In this document: positions 52,181 to 61,473 of the stretch, piece by piece
How positions within the stretch are numbered: position 1 is the stretch's first letter
How the letters are laid out: every line of letters begins with the position of its first letter
Origin: CAVOJY01 sp963696405
GTDB taxonomy: Bacteria; Chloroflexota; Limnocylindria; Limnocylindrales; CSP1-4
Assembly (NCBI GenBank): GCA_963696405.1
Contig: CAVOJY010000005.1
Coordinates: 372,001-436,000, forward strand
Length of the DNA: 64,000 bases
Direction: 5' to 3'
The notes under the pieces: generated by a model
The model's database searches: none
The model's input: the letters and a program-made list of their open reading frames with translations, nothing else
What the model was told of the DNA's origin: nothing
Position numbers and translations under genes: made by a program

Positions 52181-54706
52181 GTGCCGCTGAGGCGAGGAGC
52201 GAGTGCGCGCCTGGGAGCCTTCCTCATTGGCCTTCTCGTCCTCGGCGCGATCATCGGTGGGTCGCCGGCGGCCGTGCGGTCCGGCAACGACGGCGGGACG
52301 GGAAGCTGGCTGGCGGTTCCGGACATACCCGTACCTCGCGTGCTCCACACGGCCACGCTGCTCGTCGATGGGACCGTCCTCGTCGCGGGAGGCAGCTCCG
52401 ACTGCGGCAGACCTGCCGAGGGGAACACGACCTTCGCGGCGGTCTTCGACCCGTTCACCAGGAGATGGACGACCACCGGGCCGATGACGAGCCCGCACCA
52501 GGATCCGTCGGCTACCCTTCTTGCCGACGGTCGCGTGCTCGTCGCGGGGGGTGGGTACGGGGGCGCGTGCGCCTACGTCACGGGTGTCGTGGAGCTGTAC
52601 GACCCGGCGAGCCGGACCTGGAGCGCGACGGGCAGCTTGCCGATGCCTCGCCGTGGCCACGTCGCGGTCCGTCTCCGCGACGGCCGTGTCCTCGTGGCCG
52701 GCGGCGTGGTCGGCGATGCGCCCAGCACGCGGCTGAGCGCGACTGCCGAGATCTACGATCCCGCCACCGGGAGGTGGACGCCCACGGGGAGCATGCGTGA
52801 CGCCCGCGGTGACCACCGTGCCGTGCTCCTCCCCGACGGCAGAGTCCTGGTGACGGGGATCGGGGAGCGGAGCCCGTCCACGGCCGAGATCTACGATCCC
52901 GCGACCGGCACCTGGAGCGCGACGGCCAACATGGGCGTGCCGCGCAGCGGCCACACCGCGACCCTGCTGCCGACCGGCAAGGTTCTCGTGGTCGGGGGAA
53001 CGGGGTCGGACGGCCCTCTCGCATCCGCCGAGCTCTACGACCCCGCGGCCGGCACGTGGAGCCCGACCGGCCAGATGAGCACGGCGCGCAGCGGCCACAC
53101 GGCGACCCTGCTCGCCTCGGGTCTCGTCCTGGTGGCCGGCGGCTGTGACCGCGCGTGCTCGGACGATACCCACACGTCGGTCGAGCTCTACGACCCGGCC
53201 ACGGGCACATGGGTCAAGGCGCCGGCCATGATCACCGGTCACCGGAATCACACGGCCACACTCGTGCGGGACGGGACGGTGCTGGTTGCCGGCGGCTGGG
53301 CGGGCGCGAGGGTCCAGGGTCCGTCCGCGGCTGCCGAGCTGTACCGCCCTGCCGCCCCACCTGCCATCCCGGATATGCGACCGATGACGACCGCCGCGGT
53401 GACCCCCGCCCCCAACGCGTCGGGCTGGCGGAACGGCCCGACCACGGTCGTGCTGACGGCGACAGCATTCGGAGGGGCTACCGTCGCGCGGCTGACGTAC
53501 TGGGCCGCGGGCGCCCAGTCGATCCCCGAGACCACCGTCGCGGCCTCGACGGCGACCGTCGTGATCGCCAACAACGGTGCGACCATGCTGCACTACTCGG
53601 CGGTCGACACCGCGGGGCGGGAGGAGCCGGAACGGACGCTGGCGATCTGGATCCAACCGACCGAGTGGCGGCTTGCCCCTGCCCAGGCCGTGTTCCGCGG
53701 GGCGGCGATCAACGATGTCGTGTTCGCAGCGGGGCGCTACATCGCGGTCGGCCGCAGCGCCGGAAGAGCGGCTGCGTGGACCTCACCCGACGGACTGACC
53801 TGGTCGCGATTGCGAATCGTCTCCGCGAAAGGGGAGATGGCAGCCCTGGCCGCGGGGCACGGTCGAGTGGTGGCGGTCGGCGCCGTCGGCGGACGCGCGG
53901 CGGCCTGGGTCTCGTGCGACGGCCGATCCTGGAGCCGCGTGGGTGCGCTGCCGCTGCCCGCGGGTGCGACGACCGAGCTGCGGGATGTCGTGGCGACCTC
54001 GACCGGGTTCGTCGCCGTCGGTAACGCCTGGAGGGGCAGCACCCCGAGTGCGATGGCCCTCGTGTCGCGCGACGGCATCCGTTGGACGCGCGCGCGGCGG
54101 ATCCCGGGGTACTCGCCCTCCGACGTGGGCCACAACGCCATGACCGGCGTCATCCGCGGCGGCCCGGGGCTCATCGCGTACGGGTTCGCCAGTTCCGTCG
54201 GGCCTCCGGAACTCGGCCTCATCTGGACCTCGCGCGACGGTCTCACCTGGACGAAGTCGCCAACCGTCTTTCGCTCTGGGATGAGCGGCAACATCTCCCT
54301 CGTGTTCGGGGCGAAGCCGCGGTGGTTCGCTCTCGTGGTCGGCGACGACCCGCAGCGCGCGTTCAGCTCGGCCACGGGCTACCGATGGACGCCGATCGAG
54401 ATGAGCGGCCTCACGGACCGGCCCAGGGCGGCCGTACGCGCCGCCGGAGCCTGGTTCCTCGTCGGAACTTCGCAGAGCGGCATGCCCAGGTGGGGGGTGG
54501 CATCCTGGCGCTCGGCGGACGGAACGACCTGGACGTCGATCCCCATGGAACAGCCGGCCGAAGTCGGGTTCGATGCCTACGCCACCGCGCTGGCGAGTGG
54601 GCCGCGCGGCCTCGTGGCCGTCGGCTATCGTGTGAAATACGACGATGGGGCGTCCCGGTTCGACTACTACGGGCTTGTCTGGGTGCGGCCATCGAGCGGA
54701 CCGTAG
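52181..54706 (+). CDS. secreted Kelch/BNR-repeat protein 3
   Basis: An intact 841-residue exported protein. Signal helix ARLGAFLIGLLVLGAIIGG, then seven or so Kelch blades (TATLLVDGTVLVAGG, AVRLRDGRVLVAGG, AELYDPAAGTWSPTGQM), a module VTPAPNASGWRNGPTTVVLT shared with Kelch 1, and a second propeller of BNR/Asp-box-like repeats: WTSPDGLTWSRL, WVSCDGRSWSRVG, LVSRDGIRWTRAR, WTSRDGLTWTKS, WRSADGTTWTSI. GTG 52181 is the start, with GGAGGG upstream. Double propellers of this kind are seen in surface glycan-binding proteins; the ligand is unknown. Confidence 0.85.
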   Translation: MPLRRGASARLGAFLIGLLVLGAIIGGSPAAVRSGNDGGTGSWLAVPDIPVPRVLHTATLLVDGTVLVAGGSSDCGRPAEGNTTFAAVFDPFTRRWTTTGPMTSPHQDPSATLLADGRVLVAGGGYGGACAYVTGVVELYDPASRTWSATGSLPMPRRGHVAVRLRDGRVLVAGGVVGDAPSTRLSATAEIYDPATGRWTPTGSMRDARGDHRAVLLPDGRVLVTGIGERSPSTAEIYDPATGTWSATANMGVPRSGHTATLLPTGKVLVVGGTGSDGPLASAELYDPAAGTWSPTGQMSTARSGHTATLLASGLVLVAGGCDRACSDDTHTSVELYDPATGTWVKAPAMITGHRNHTATLVRDGTVLVAGGWAGARVQGPSAAAELYRPAAPPAIPDMRPMTTAAVTPAPNASGWRNGPTTVVLTATAFGGATVARLTYWAAGAQSIPETTVAASTATVVIANNGATMLHYSAVDTAGREEPERTLAIWIQPTEWRLAPAQAVFRGAAINDVVFAAGRYIAVGRSAGRAAAWTSPDGLTWSRLRIVSAKGEMAALAAGHGRVVAVGAVGGRAAAWVSCDGRSWSRVGALPLPAGATTELRDVVATSTGFVAVGNAWRGSTPSAMALVSRDGIRWTRARRIPGYSPSDVGHNAMTGVIRGGPGLIAYGFASSVGPPELGLIWTSRDGLTWTKSPTVFRSGMSGNISLVFGAKPRWFALVVGDDPQRAFSSATGYRWTPIEMSGLTDRPRAAVRAAGAWFLVGTSQSGMPRWGVASWRSADGTTWTSIPMEQPAEVGFDAYATALASGPRGLVAVGYRVKYDDGASRFDYYGLVWVRPSSGP

Positions 54707-54784
54707 CCGGCGTCAACCGAGCCGCTCATCGCGGCCACTGACGTCGCGGGCGAGGCTTGCAGCCCGGTGCATGAGGGAAGGACC

Positions 54785-55796
54785 TTGACGGGCACGGCGT
54801 CACGACCACCGGCGGCTGCGGCCCTGCTGGCGCTGATCGCCCTGGCCGCGTGTGTCGGCGCGTCGGCGACGGGCCTGCCGAGTCCAAGCCCAGACCCCGT
54901 GCAGGCGCCGGCCCCACCGCCGACGCCCGAGTCTTCCGCTTCTACGTCCTCGGGACCGCAGGCTGCCACGCCCGCACCCGTGCCCTCGCGTCCGGCCGTC
55001 GGCGACCTCGTCGCCCGCGTGTTCATCCTTCCCGACGTCTACGCCGGCCCGCGGCCGGAGCCCACGCTGAGCGTCTATGCCGACGGCCGGGTGATCGACG
55101 GCGGCCTGCGCTGGCTCACCCCGGACGGGCGTGAACCTGGTGGCCGAGGAGTTCCGCCGGAGCGGCTTCTTCGGGCAGAGCCGGGTGATCCCGACCGGGC
55201 CGATCGCGAGCGGGTTCACCGCGTACGCGGCGACCCTGCACACGGAAGCGGGACCGGTCACGGTGGAGACGACCAACGTCAACCCCACGCCCGAGGGCCG
55301 GCGTTTCATCGATCTCCTCGAGCGACTCGCCCATCCCGAGGCCTGGCTGCCTGGGAACGCCTGGCTGCCCGGCTGGTCGCAGGCCCAGCCATTCGAGCCT
55401 GATCGATGGCTGCTCGTGGTATGGCTCCAGGGTCCGCAGTCGGGTGGCCCGCCGTCGGCCGTCTCGCCGGACATCTCGGCCATCGACTGGCCGTTCGAGG
55501 AGCCGATCGAGCGGTTCGGCGCGGAGGTTCTCGGCGGGCCCGCGGGCGCCGGAGTGACCAGGCGCTGTGGGATTGTCCCTGCCGCGCAGGCGGAGCAGCT
55601 CTTCGCCTCGCTGCGAAGCCACGGACAGGCCGCTCCGCCCGACCCGTACCAGGGCCCCGTGTCGCTCGGCTGGGCCGCGACCGGCGGTGTCATCTCCCTC
55701 GATTTCGGACCCGGGCTCCCCGACGACGGGACGGCTTGCACGGCCGCTGGGACCCCGGTGTCCCTCGCAGGAGGCGATCCCGAGAGCGGCAAGTAG
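54785..55796 (+). CDS. hypothetical lipoprotein (one frameshift)
   Basis: About 337 residues. TTG 54785 is preferred because GGAAGGACC is adjacent; GTG 54767 is also in frame. The signal AALLALIALAACVG ends in a lipobox and is followed by a Pro/Ser linker. The body contains VARVFILPDVYAGPRPEPTL, VNLVAEEFRRSGFFGQSRVI and PDRWLLVVWLQGPQ; I recognise no family. A one-base insertion near 55127 divides it at WLTPDGR. Extracytoplasmic by signal, function unknown. Confidence 0.7.
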
Positions 55797-55829
55797 GCGT
55801 TCAGGCGATCGGCCTCACGCAGCAGGCGC

Positions 55830-55857
55830 TTGACTTCGGGGGCGCGCGAGGTATACC
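55830..55857 (+). promoter_or_regulatory. promoter of the 55.96-kb gene
   Basis: TTGACT (55830-55835) and TATACC (55852-55857) are 16 bases apart, predicting a start near 55864 and a 98-base leader with the 61-nt element. Strongly resembles the A2M promoter at 42371. Confidence 0.65.
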
Positions 55858-55877
55858 GGCGCAGCACGGGGGGCGAT

Positions 55878-55938
55878 GACGCGCGGCCCACACCCTGGCC
55901 GCCGGGACCGCGCCGAGCCACTGGCGAACCCGACCCGC
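55878..55938 (+). promoter_or_regulatory. 61-nt conserved leader element, copy B
   Basis: Second copy of the element at 42420-42480, again exactly 20 bases after the -10 box and here 23 bases before ATG 55962. A 24-codon frame (ATG 55876 to TGA overlapping the SD) runs through this copy, but its start and stop are absent from copy A. Confidence 0.55.
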
Positions 55939-55961
55939 GATCGAACGTGAGGAGGCGTCCA

Positions 55962-56330
55962 ATGCGCTTCATCCAGGAGTTCGGCTTCAACGTGCGCGTC
56001 GGCCGCGGCGAAGCCTTCCGGCAATGGCTCGCGGCAAACGAGGAGAGGATCGCCCGCAGCTACCCCGAGGGCACGGAGTACCTGGGCACCTACGTGGCCG
56101 TCTTCACCTCGGAGAAGACGGCCGGAGAGTATCGCGTCCTCGAGCGCCTCAGCAGCTACGCCGACATCGACAGGCTGGCCGCGCTTGGGAAGGATGACAC
56201 CACCGAGTACGCGAAGGTGTGGCGGGAGTTCACCCAGTTCTTCGATCCCGATCCCCACGCCGACTGGTGCAAGGTGCTCCTCAAGGGCGCTGTCGAAGCC
56301 ACAGGCTGGGATATCCAGCCCGAGGGGTAA
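55962..56330 (+). CDS. small dimeric alpha/beta-barrel-like protein
   Basis: A 122-residue cytoplasmic protein with no signal peptide. FIQEFGFNVRVGRGEAFRQW, GTEYLGTYVAVFTS and YRVLERLSSYADIDRLAAL give a beta-alpha-beta-beta pattern like NIPSNAP or other dimeric ferredoxin-fold proteins. GAGGAGG lies 8 bases upstream of ATG 55962. It is preceded by the promoter-leader cassette shared with the A2M gene, so the two are likely co-regulated. No substrate is suggested. Confidence 0.7.
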   Translation: MRFIQEFGFNVRVGRGEAFRQWLAANEERIARSYPEGTEYLGTYVAVFTSEKTAGEYRVLERLSSYADIDRLAALGKDDTTEYAKVWREFTQFFDPDPHADWCKVLLKGAVEATGWDIQPEG

Positions 56331-56452
56331 CGCCCAGGACGCAGATGGCGGCGCCCCCGGAAGGCAGCCGCGGCACAGCCGCTTGCTTGCGTGCGTACAC
56401 TCAGGCCGCACGGCGAGACGGCGCACCCATGAGCATGCAAGGGGTCCAGACG

Positions 56453-57304
56453 ATGAGTCGCAGCTGCCGGTTGGCCTTCCTGGTAGTCGGGATCGTGTTC
56501 ATCCTCGCTGCCTGTGGCAGTTCCTCACCCACGGCGTCCCCCGCGGCCACAGGCACTCCTGCGGCGCTGGAGACGCCCGAGGAGACACCTGTCCCACCGA
56601 CGGAATCTCCTGCCGCGACGGTCGAGCCGGCTCCGACCACCGGGCTCGCCGGCACGAGTTGGAAGCTCCTGACATCGGACGGGACGAACGTCCCCAAGGG
56701 CGTCGAGATCACGGCCGAGTTCGGCGCCGACGGCGCGCTGACGGGCTCCGGGGGCTGCAACACCTACACGGCCGCATACACCCTCACCGGCGAGTCGATC
56801 ACGATCGAGAACATCGCGTCCACGATGATGGCCTGCGATGACCCGAAGGCGAGCGCAGAGACCGCCTACCTCGGCGCCCTGGAGAAGGTCGGCACCTGGA
56901 CGATCGACGGGACCAGCCTGACCCTGACCGGGCCGGATGGCCAGCCCACGCTCGTGTTTGCCAAGGCCTTCAAGTTCGGCGGTACCAGCTGGCAGCTCGC
57001 GACCATCGATGGGGAAGAGGTGGCCGCCGACGTTACGGCCACGCTCCAGTTCGGCGAGGATGGACAGGTCTCTGGCTCGGGTGGCTGCAACACGTACGGC
57101 GGTCCCTTCACGGTGAAGGGCCACCAGATCGACATCGGCCCGCTCATCAGCACGAGGATGGCCTGTCCCGCCGCCCAGACCGCGGTCGAGACCGCCTTCC
57201 TGGGCGGGTTGGAGGAGGTCGTCTCCTGGAAGGTCGGTGGCGGGCGCCTCACGCTCCTCGGACCGAAGGGAAAGCCAACCCTCGTCTTCGACCGGCCACA
57301 GTAG
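56453..57304 (+). CDS. double META-domain lipoprotein (HslJ-like)
   Basis: A 283-residue lipoprotein: signal LAFLVVGIVFILAACGS, a Thr/Pro linker, then two META domains, first GTSWKLLTSDGTNVPKG to TLTGPDGQPTLVF, second GTSWQLATIDGEEVAAD to LLGPKGKPTLVF. Each has the signature GSGGCNTY and a late MAC. HslJ-type META proteins are linked to heat-shock and antibiotic resistance in E. coli. ATG 56453 has AAGGGG upstream; ATG 56429 or 56435 are alternatives. Confidence 0.87.
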   Translation: MSRSCRLAFLVVGIVFILAACGSSSPTASPAATGTPAALETPEETPVPPTESPAATVEPAPTTGLAGTSWKLLTSDGTNVPKGVEITAEFGADGALTGSGGCNTYTAAYTLTGESITIENIASTMMACDDPKASAETAYLGALEKVGTWTIDGTSLTLTGPDGQPTLVFAKAFKFGGTSWQLATIDGEEVAADVTATLQFGEDGQVSGSGGCNTYGGPFTVKGHQIDIGPLISTRMACPAAQTAVETAFLGGLEEVVSWKVGGGRLTLLGPKGKPTLVFDRPQ

Positions 57305-57366
57305 CGCCGGCGCCGCGGGTGGCAGAGCGCCCGAGAAGATAGGCCGTTCTGCCTCACGTACCCGGT

Positions 57367-57394
57367 GGCTGCTGCCCAGAAACGGGCAGTGGCC
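57367..57394 (+). terminator. 11-bp hairpin between META and Ig-repeat genes
   Basis: GGCTGCTGCCC (57367-57377) pairs with GGGCAGTGGCC (57384-57394), nine Watson-Crick and two G-T pairs around a 6-base loop AGAAAC. No T-run follows. It could be a terminator for the META gene or a leader structure for the next gene. Confidence 0.4.
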
Positions 57395-57442
57395 GGGCCT
57401 TCGCTAGCACATACCCGGGTCACGAAGTCGGAGGTAAGGGCA

Positions 57443-59846
57443 ATGTCCACGACAAGCCTGTCCACTGCGGCGCTGTCCCGACCGGCGCGATGGCTCGCCG
57501 TGGGAGCCGCTGCTGCCCTCCTCGTGTCGCTGCTTCCGGCCGCCGTTCTCGGGGCCCCACCGGTCGGGACGCAGCTTGCCTTCTCGGCGCAGCCGGCCGG
57601 GGGTGTCGTCTACGGCAGTCTCCTGCCCACCCAGCCGAAGGTCGAGATCCGGGATGCGGGCGGGAACCTCGTGACGAGCGGGCCGGACGCCACCGCCGCG
57701 GTAACGCTGGCGATCTCCCCCGGCACCCCCGCAATCGGCGGACCCGGCGCGCTCGCCTGCACGGCGACGACGGTGAACGCCGTGGCCGGCGTCGCGACCT
57801 TCGGCGGGTGCCGCATCAACACGAACTCGGGCGCCGGCTACAAGTTGCGCGCAGGTGCCGCGTTGAGCGGCGGAGGCGTCACCAGGGACTCGAACCCCTT
57901 CTCCATCTCCAGCCTAACGCCGGCGAAGCTGGTCTTCTCGACCCAGCCCGGCGGAGGGACGGGCGGCGTCGAGTGGCTCAACCAGCCCGTGCTCCAGGTG
58001 CAGGATGTGTTCAACCAGGTCGCCGTCCAGGTCAATGGCACAGCCACCGTCACCGTTGCCATCGCCGCGAGCCCCGGACCGGGAACGCTGACCTGCGGCG
58101 GGGGCCTGTCGAGGACCGTCATTCTCGGCGTGGCGACGTTCACCGGCTGCAAGATCGACAGGGCCGGAATCGGGTACCGGCTGAGGGCGACCTCGAGCCT
58201 GGGATTCACCTTCGCCGTGACCAGTTCCCCGTTCAGCATCCTCGCCGGGCCCGCGGTGAAGCTCGCCTTCCTGAGACAACCCGCCGGTGACGTTCCGTAC
58301 GGGACCTTCCTGCCGGTCCAGCCGATCGTCGCGATCCAGGACCTGGGCGGCAACACCGTCACGACCGGGGCGGACTCCGGGAGGGCCGTGTATCTGTCGA
58401 TCGCGCCGGGGACCCCAAGCGTCGGTGGCCCGGGGGCGGTCGCCTGCTTCGCGAGTCCAGTATTCGCGGTAGGCGGCGTGGCCGCCTTCTCCGGGTGTCG
58501 GATCAACACGAACTCCGGCCTCGGGTACAGGCTGCGGGCGAGTGCGGTGCTGGGCGGCATCGCCGTCATCGCGGACAGCACCCCCTTCGACATCTATAGC
58601 ATGGCCCCGGTGAAGCTCGCCTTCACCGGGCAGCCCGGCGGCGGAACCGGGGGAACGCCGTGGGACGCAGCAACCCACCGTCGCGGTCGTCGACGCCCTC
58701 AACCAGATCGCCGTCCAGGACAACACGACCTTCATCACCCTCGCGATCGGCGCGAACCCCGCCCCGGGCACGCTCACCTGTACGTCCGGGACCTCCAGGA
58801 CCGTGTCCCGGGGTGTGGCGACGTTCGCCGGGTGCGCGATCGACAGGGCCGCTGCCGGCTACACCCTGACCGCAACCTCGTCGCGGGCCTACGCGTGGGC
58901 GACGAGCCGGGCGTTCACGATTCTCGTCGGTCCGCCGGTGAAGATCGGCTTCACCGCTGAGCCGGGCGGGTCCGTCGTCAACGAACCGTTCGCCGTCCAG
59001 CCGGCCGTGGCGATCCAGGACGCCGGCGGGAACACCGTGGTCCAAGCGCCGCCGACAGGACTCCTGCTCGTCTTCGGGTCGAACCCGACGGGGGCTGCGC
59101 TGATCTGCACGACACCGAAGACGCAGATCACCGTCAACGGCGTGGCGTCCTACAGCGGCTGCAGGATCGACTATCCCGGCACCGGGTACCGGCTTGCCGC
59201 GACGGGCGGTGGGTACGCGCCGGCGTACTCCTCGCGTTTCGACGTGTCGGCCCAGTCCACCACCATCAGCCTCACCATCGACGAGCCGGTCATCAGCCTG
59301 GGTGCGTCGGTGGACCTCACCATCCAGTTCGCCGCGCGTGGGGCGGGGCGCGTTGTCGCGCTCCAGAAGAAGACCGCGCTCGATGCGGGCTGGGTGTCGT
59401 TCGCGAGCGCCACCATGAACGCGTCCGGACGCGCGGTGGTCGAGGTGACACCCGAGTACACCGCGCTCTACCGTGCGGTGTTCGCCGGTGCGGCCGACCT
59501 GGGCCCGGCCATGAGCGCCGTCGCCGAGGTCGCGGTGCGCCACCGAGCCTCCCTGGAGCCCCGCTCAAGGACCGGCCTCCGCGTGTTCACGAAGCCGGTG
59601 CGAATCACCTACCGCGGGCACCTCGAGCCGGTCACGGGCGGCCAGACGATGACGTTCCAGATCTACCAGAAGGTTCGCGGGGCCTGGGTCTACCGCACCG
59701 CGAAGAGCGTGATCGCCGACGATGCAGGCAGGGCGACGTTCTCGTGGACGTGGACACGGGGCCAGTGGTACATCCGCGTTCGGGCCAACGCGACTCTCCT
59801 CAACACCTGGGGCTACTCCAACATCGAGAAGGTGACGGTGCGGTAG
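57443..59846 (+). CDS. secreted Ig-like tandem-repeat protein (one frameshift)
   Basis: About 800 residues. A Sec signal (WLAVGAAAALLVSLLPAAVLGA) precedes about five repeats of 90-110 residues, each beginning KL(A/V)F..QP.GG and containing V.IQD..GN.VTT, GP(G/A) .L.C, V.GVA.F.GC.I and GYRLRA, as in big bacterial Ig-like surface proteins. The C-terminal part has two beta domains (TTISLTIDEPVISLGASVDL; FTKPVRITYRGHLEPVTGGQ). An inserted base near 58667 breaks the third/fourth repeat junction. ATG 57443 has GGAGG 8 bases upstream. Probable adhesin or scaffold. Confidence 0.8.
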
Positions 59847-59889
59847 CCTGCACCATGACCGCACGGTCGAAAGGAGCCATGGCTATCGA

Positions 59890-61420
59890 ATGACGGCGCC
59901 ACCGCGACCTCCGCCCCGGTGGCGCTCGGGAACCCGCGCCTCGCAGCTTGCGGCCCAGGCCGGCGTCGTCATCGCCGGCCTGGTGGTCAGCGGCCTGCTG
60001 TTCGCTGTGCCGTCGGCAGGATCCGAGCCGGCATCGGCGGTCGCCACGCCGGCAGCGTCGCCTGCGGGGACCGCGCCGCCTGCGTCCGGGCAGTTCACCT
60101 TCCGCACCGGGGACGAGCTCGTTCGCCAGGTCGCCGTGGGGAAGACGCCCGTACGAGGCGTCCGCGCCGCCGAGCCTGGCGATCGGCGCCGAGATGGATG
60201 CCTCTGGCGTCATGCACAAGCGGATCAACGAGGTGCTCTACGACCACCCGACCCGGCAGGCGATGGCCGCGCTCTCGATGCTCGACGGCTACCGCCTCAC
60301 CGGTGACCCGGCGTACCTCGAGCGGGCCCGCAACAACGCGAACCATCTCCTGATCAACGCGGTCCATTTCGGAGAGGCGCTCTACTTCCCCTTCCCGTTC
60401 GACTTCTCGATCCACGCGGACCGGGAGGCGACGCTCCGGGCCCCCTGGTTCTCGGCACTGTCGCAGGGCATGGCGCTCTCGGCGTTCGTTCGTCTCTTCG
60501 AGGCGACGAAGGAGCCGAAGTGGCGGGCCGCGGCGGAGCAGACGTTCGCCAGCTTCCGCACGCCCGGCCCCGTGACCGGACGGCCCTGGGTCGTCTACGT
60601 CGACCCGGAGGGGTATCTCTGGCTCGAGGAATACCCGGGCGGGTCCGTCCCGGACCGGACGTTCAACGGGCACATCGTCGCGATCTTCGGGCTCCACGAC
60701 TACTGGCAGCTGACAGGCGATGCGGAGGCGCTCCGGCTCATCAAGGGCGCGCTGACGACGCTCCGCGGGTACGAGCAGACGTGGCGGGTACCCGGCGGGA
60801 TCAGCCGGTATTGCATGGCTCACCCCGTGCGGTCCGCGAAGTACCACGCGGTGCACATCGACCAGCTGCTGGATCTGTACACCGTGACCGGCGACCCCAC
60901 CTGGGCGCAGCTCGCGGACCTGTTCATCGCCGACTACCCTGACCCGACGATCGGGGGCGTTGTCTCGCTCACTGCCGGCGCCCACGTGGGTTATCGCCTC
61001 GATGCCGCAGGCCGGCTCGTCGCCCGGCGGACGACGACCCTCAAGCGCGCGTCCCGCGCCCATGCGTCGGCACGGAAGACCATTCCCGGCGCCAGCGGCG
61101 TCTGGCTGGCCATCAGGGACGGTTCCCTGGCCGGCTGCCTCGTGCAGGAGACCAGGGAACAGACCTACCTCCGTGGCATCGTGGATCGGATCACCTGGGA
61201 ACCGCCGCGCACCCTGGCCCTGCCGGTGGGCCCCTGGACGGCCTACAGGATCTCTCCGGATGGGCAGCCGGTCGAGAGCCTGGAACGCGGCTTGACCACG
61301 GACTCGGAGGTGCTCGTCTCCCAGCGAGCCATCATCCAGGGGCATCTCCACTACCTGGTCGCCGACGGCCCATGGGTCGGCTACTGGATCCCCGCGGCCG
61401 CCAACCAGTCCCTGTACTGA
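59890..61420 (+). CDS. exported D-glucuronyl C5-epimerase-like protein (one frameshift)
   Basis: About 510 residues. N-terminal membrane helix or signal (AGVVIAGLVVSGLLFAV), then an (alpha/alpha) toroid like the C-terminal domain of heparosan glucuronyl C5-epimerase: EALYFPFPFDFSIHAD, APWFSALSQGMALSAFVRLFE, YPGGSVPDRTFNGHIVAIFGL, MAHPVRSAKYHAVHIDQLLDLY. The His/Tyr-rich segments correspond to the epimerase catalytic face. An extra C at 60149-60151 shifts the frame; corrected, it reads KTPYEASAPPSLAIG. Start ATG 59890, or ATG 59879 if another base is extra. A role in modifying exopolysaccharide is inferred. Confidence 0.75.
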
Positions 61421-61473
61421 GGTCGCGTAGCTCTGCCACGCTGCCGCGGCCGCGCCCGGGGTAGGCTATCGGC

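Noticed and set aside
55876..55950. 24-codon leader peptide in front of the 55.96-kb gene
   Set aside because: Its ATG and stop are absent from the otherwise near-identical copy at 42420-42480, and the single base difference changes an amino acid. The conserved unit is therefore nucleic acid, not peptide.
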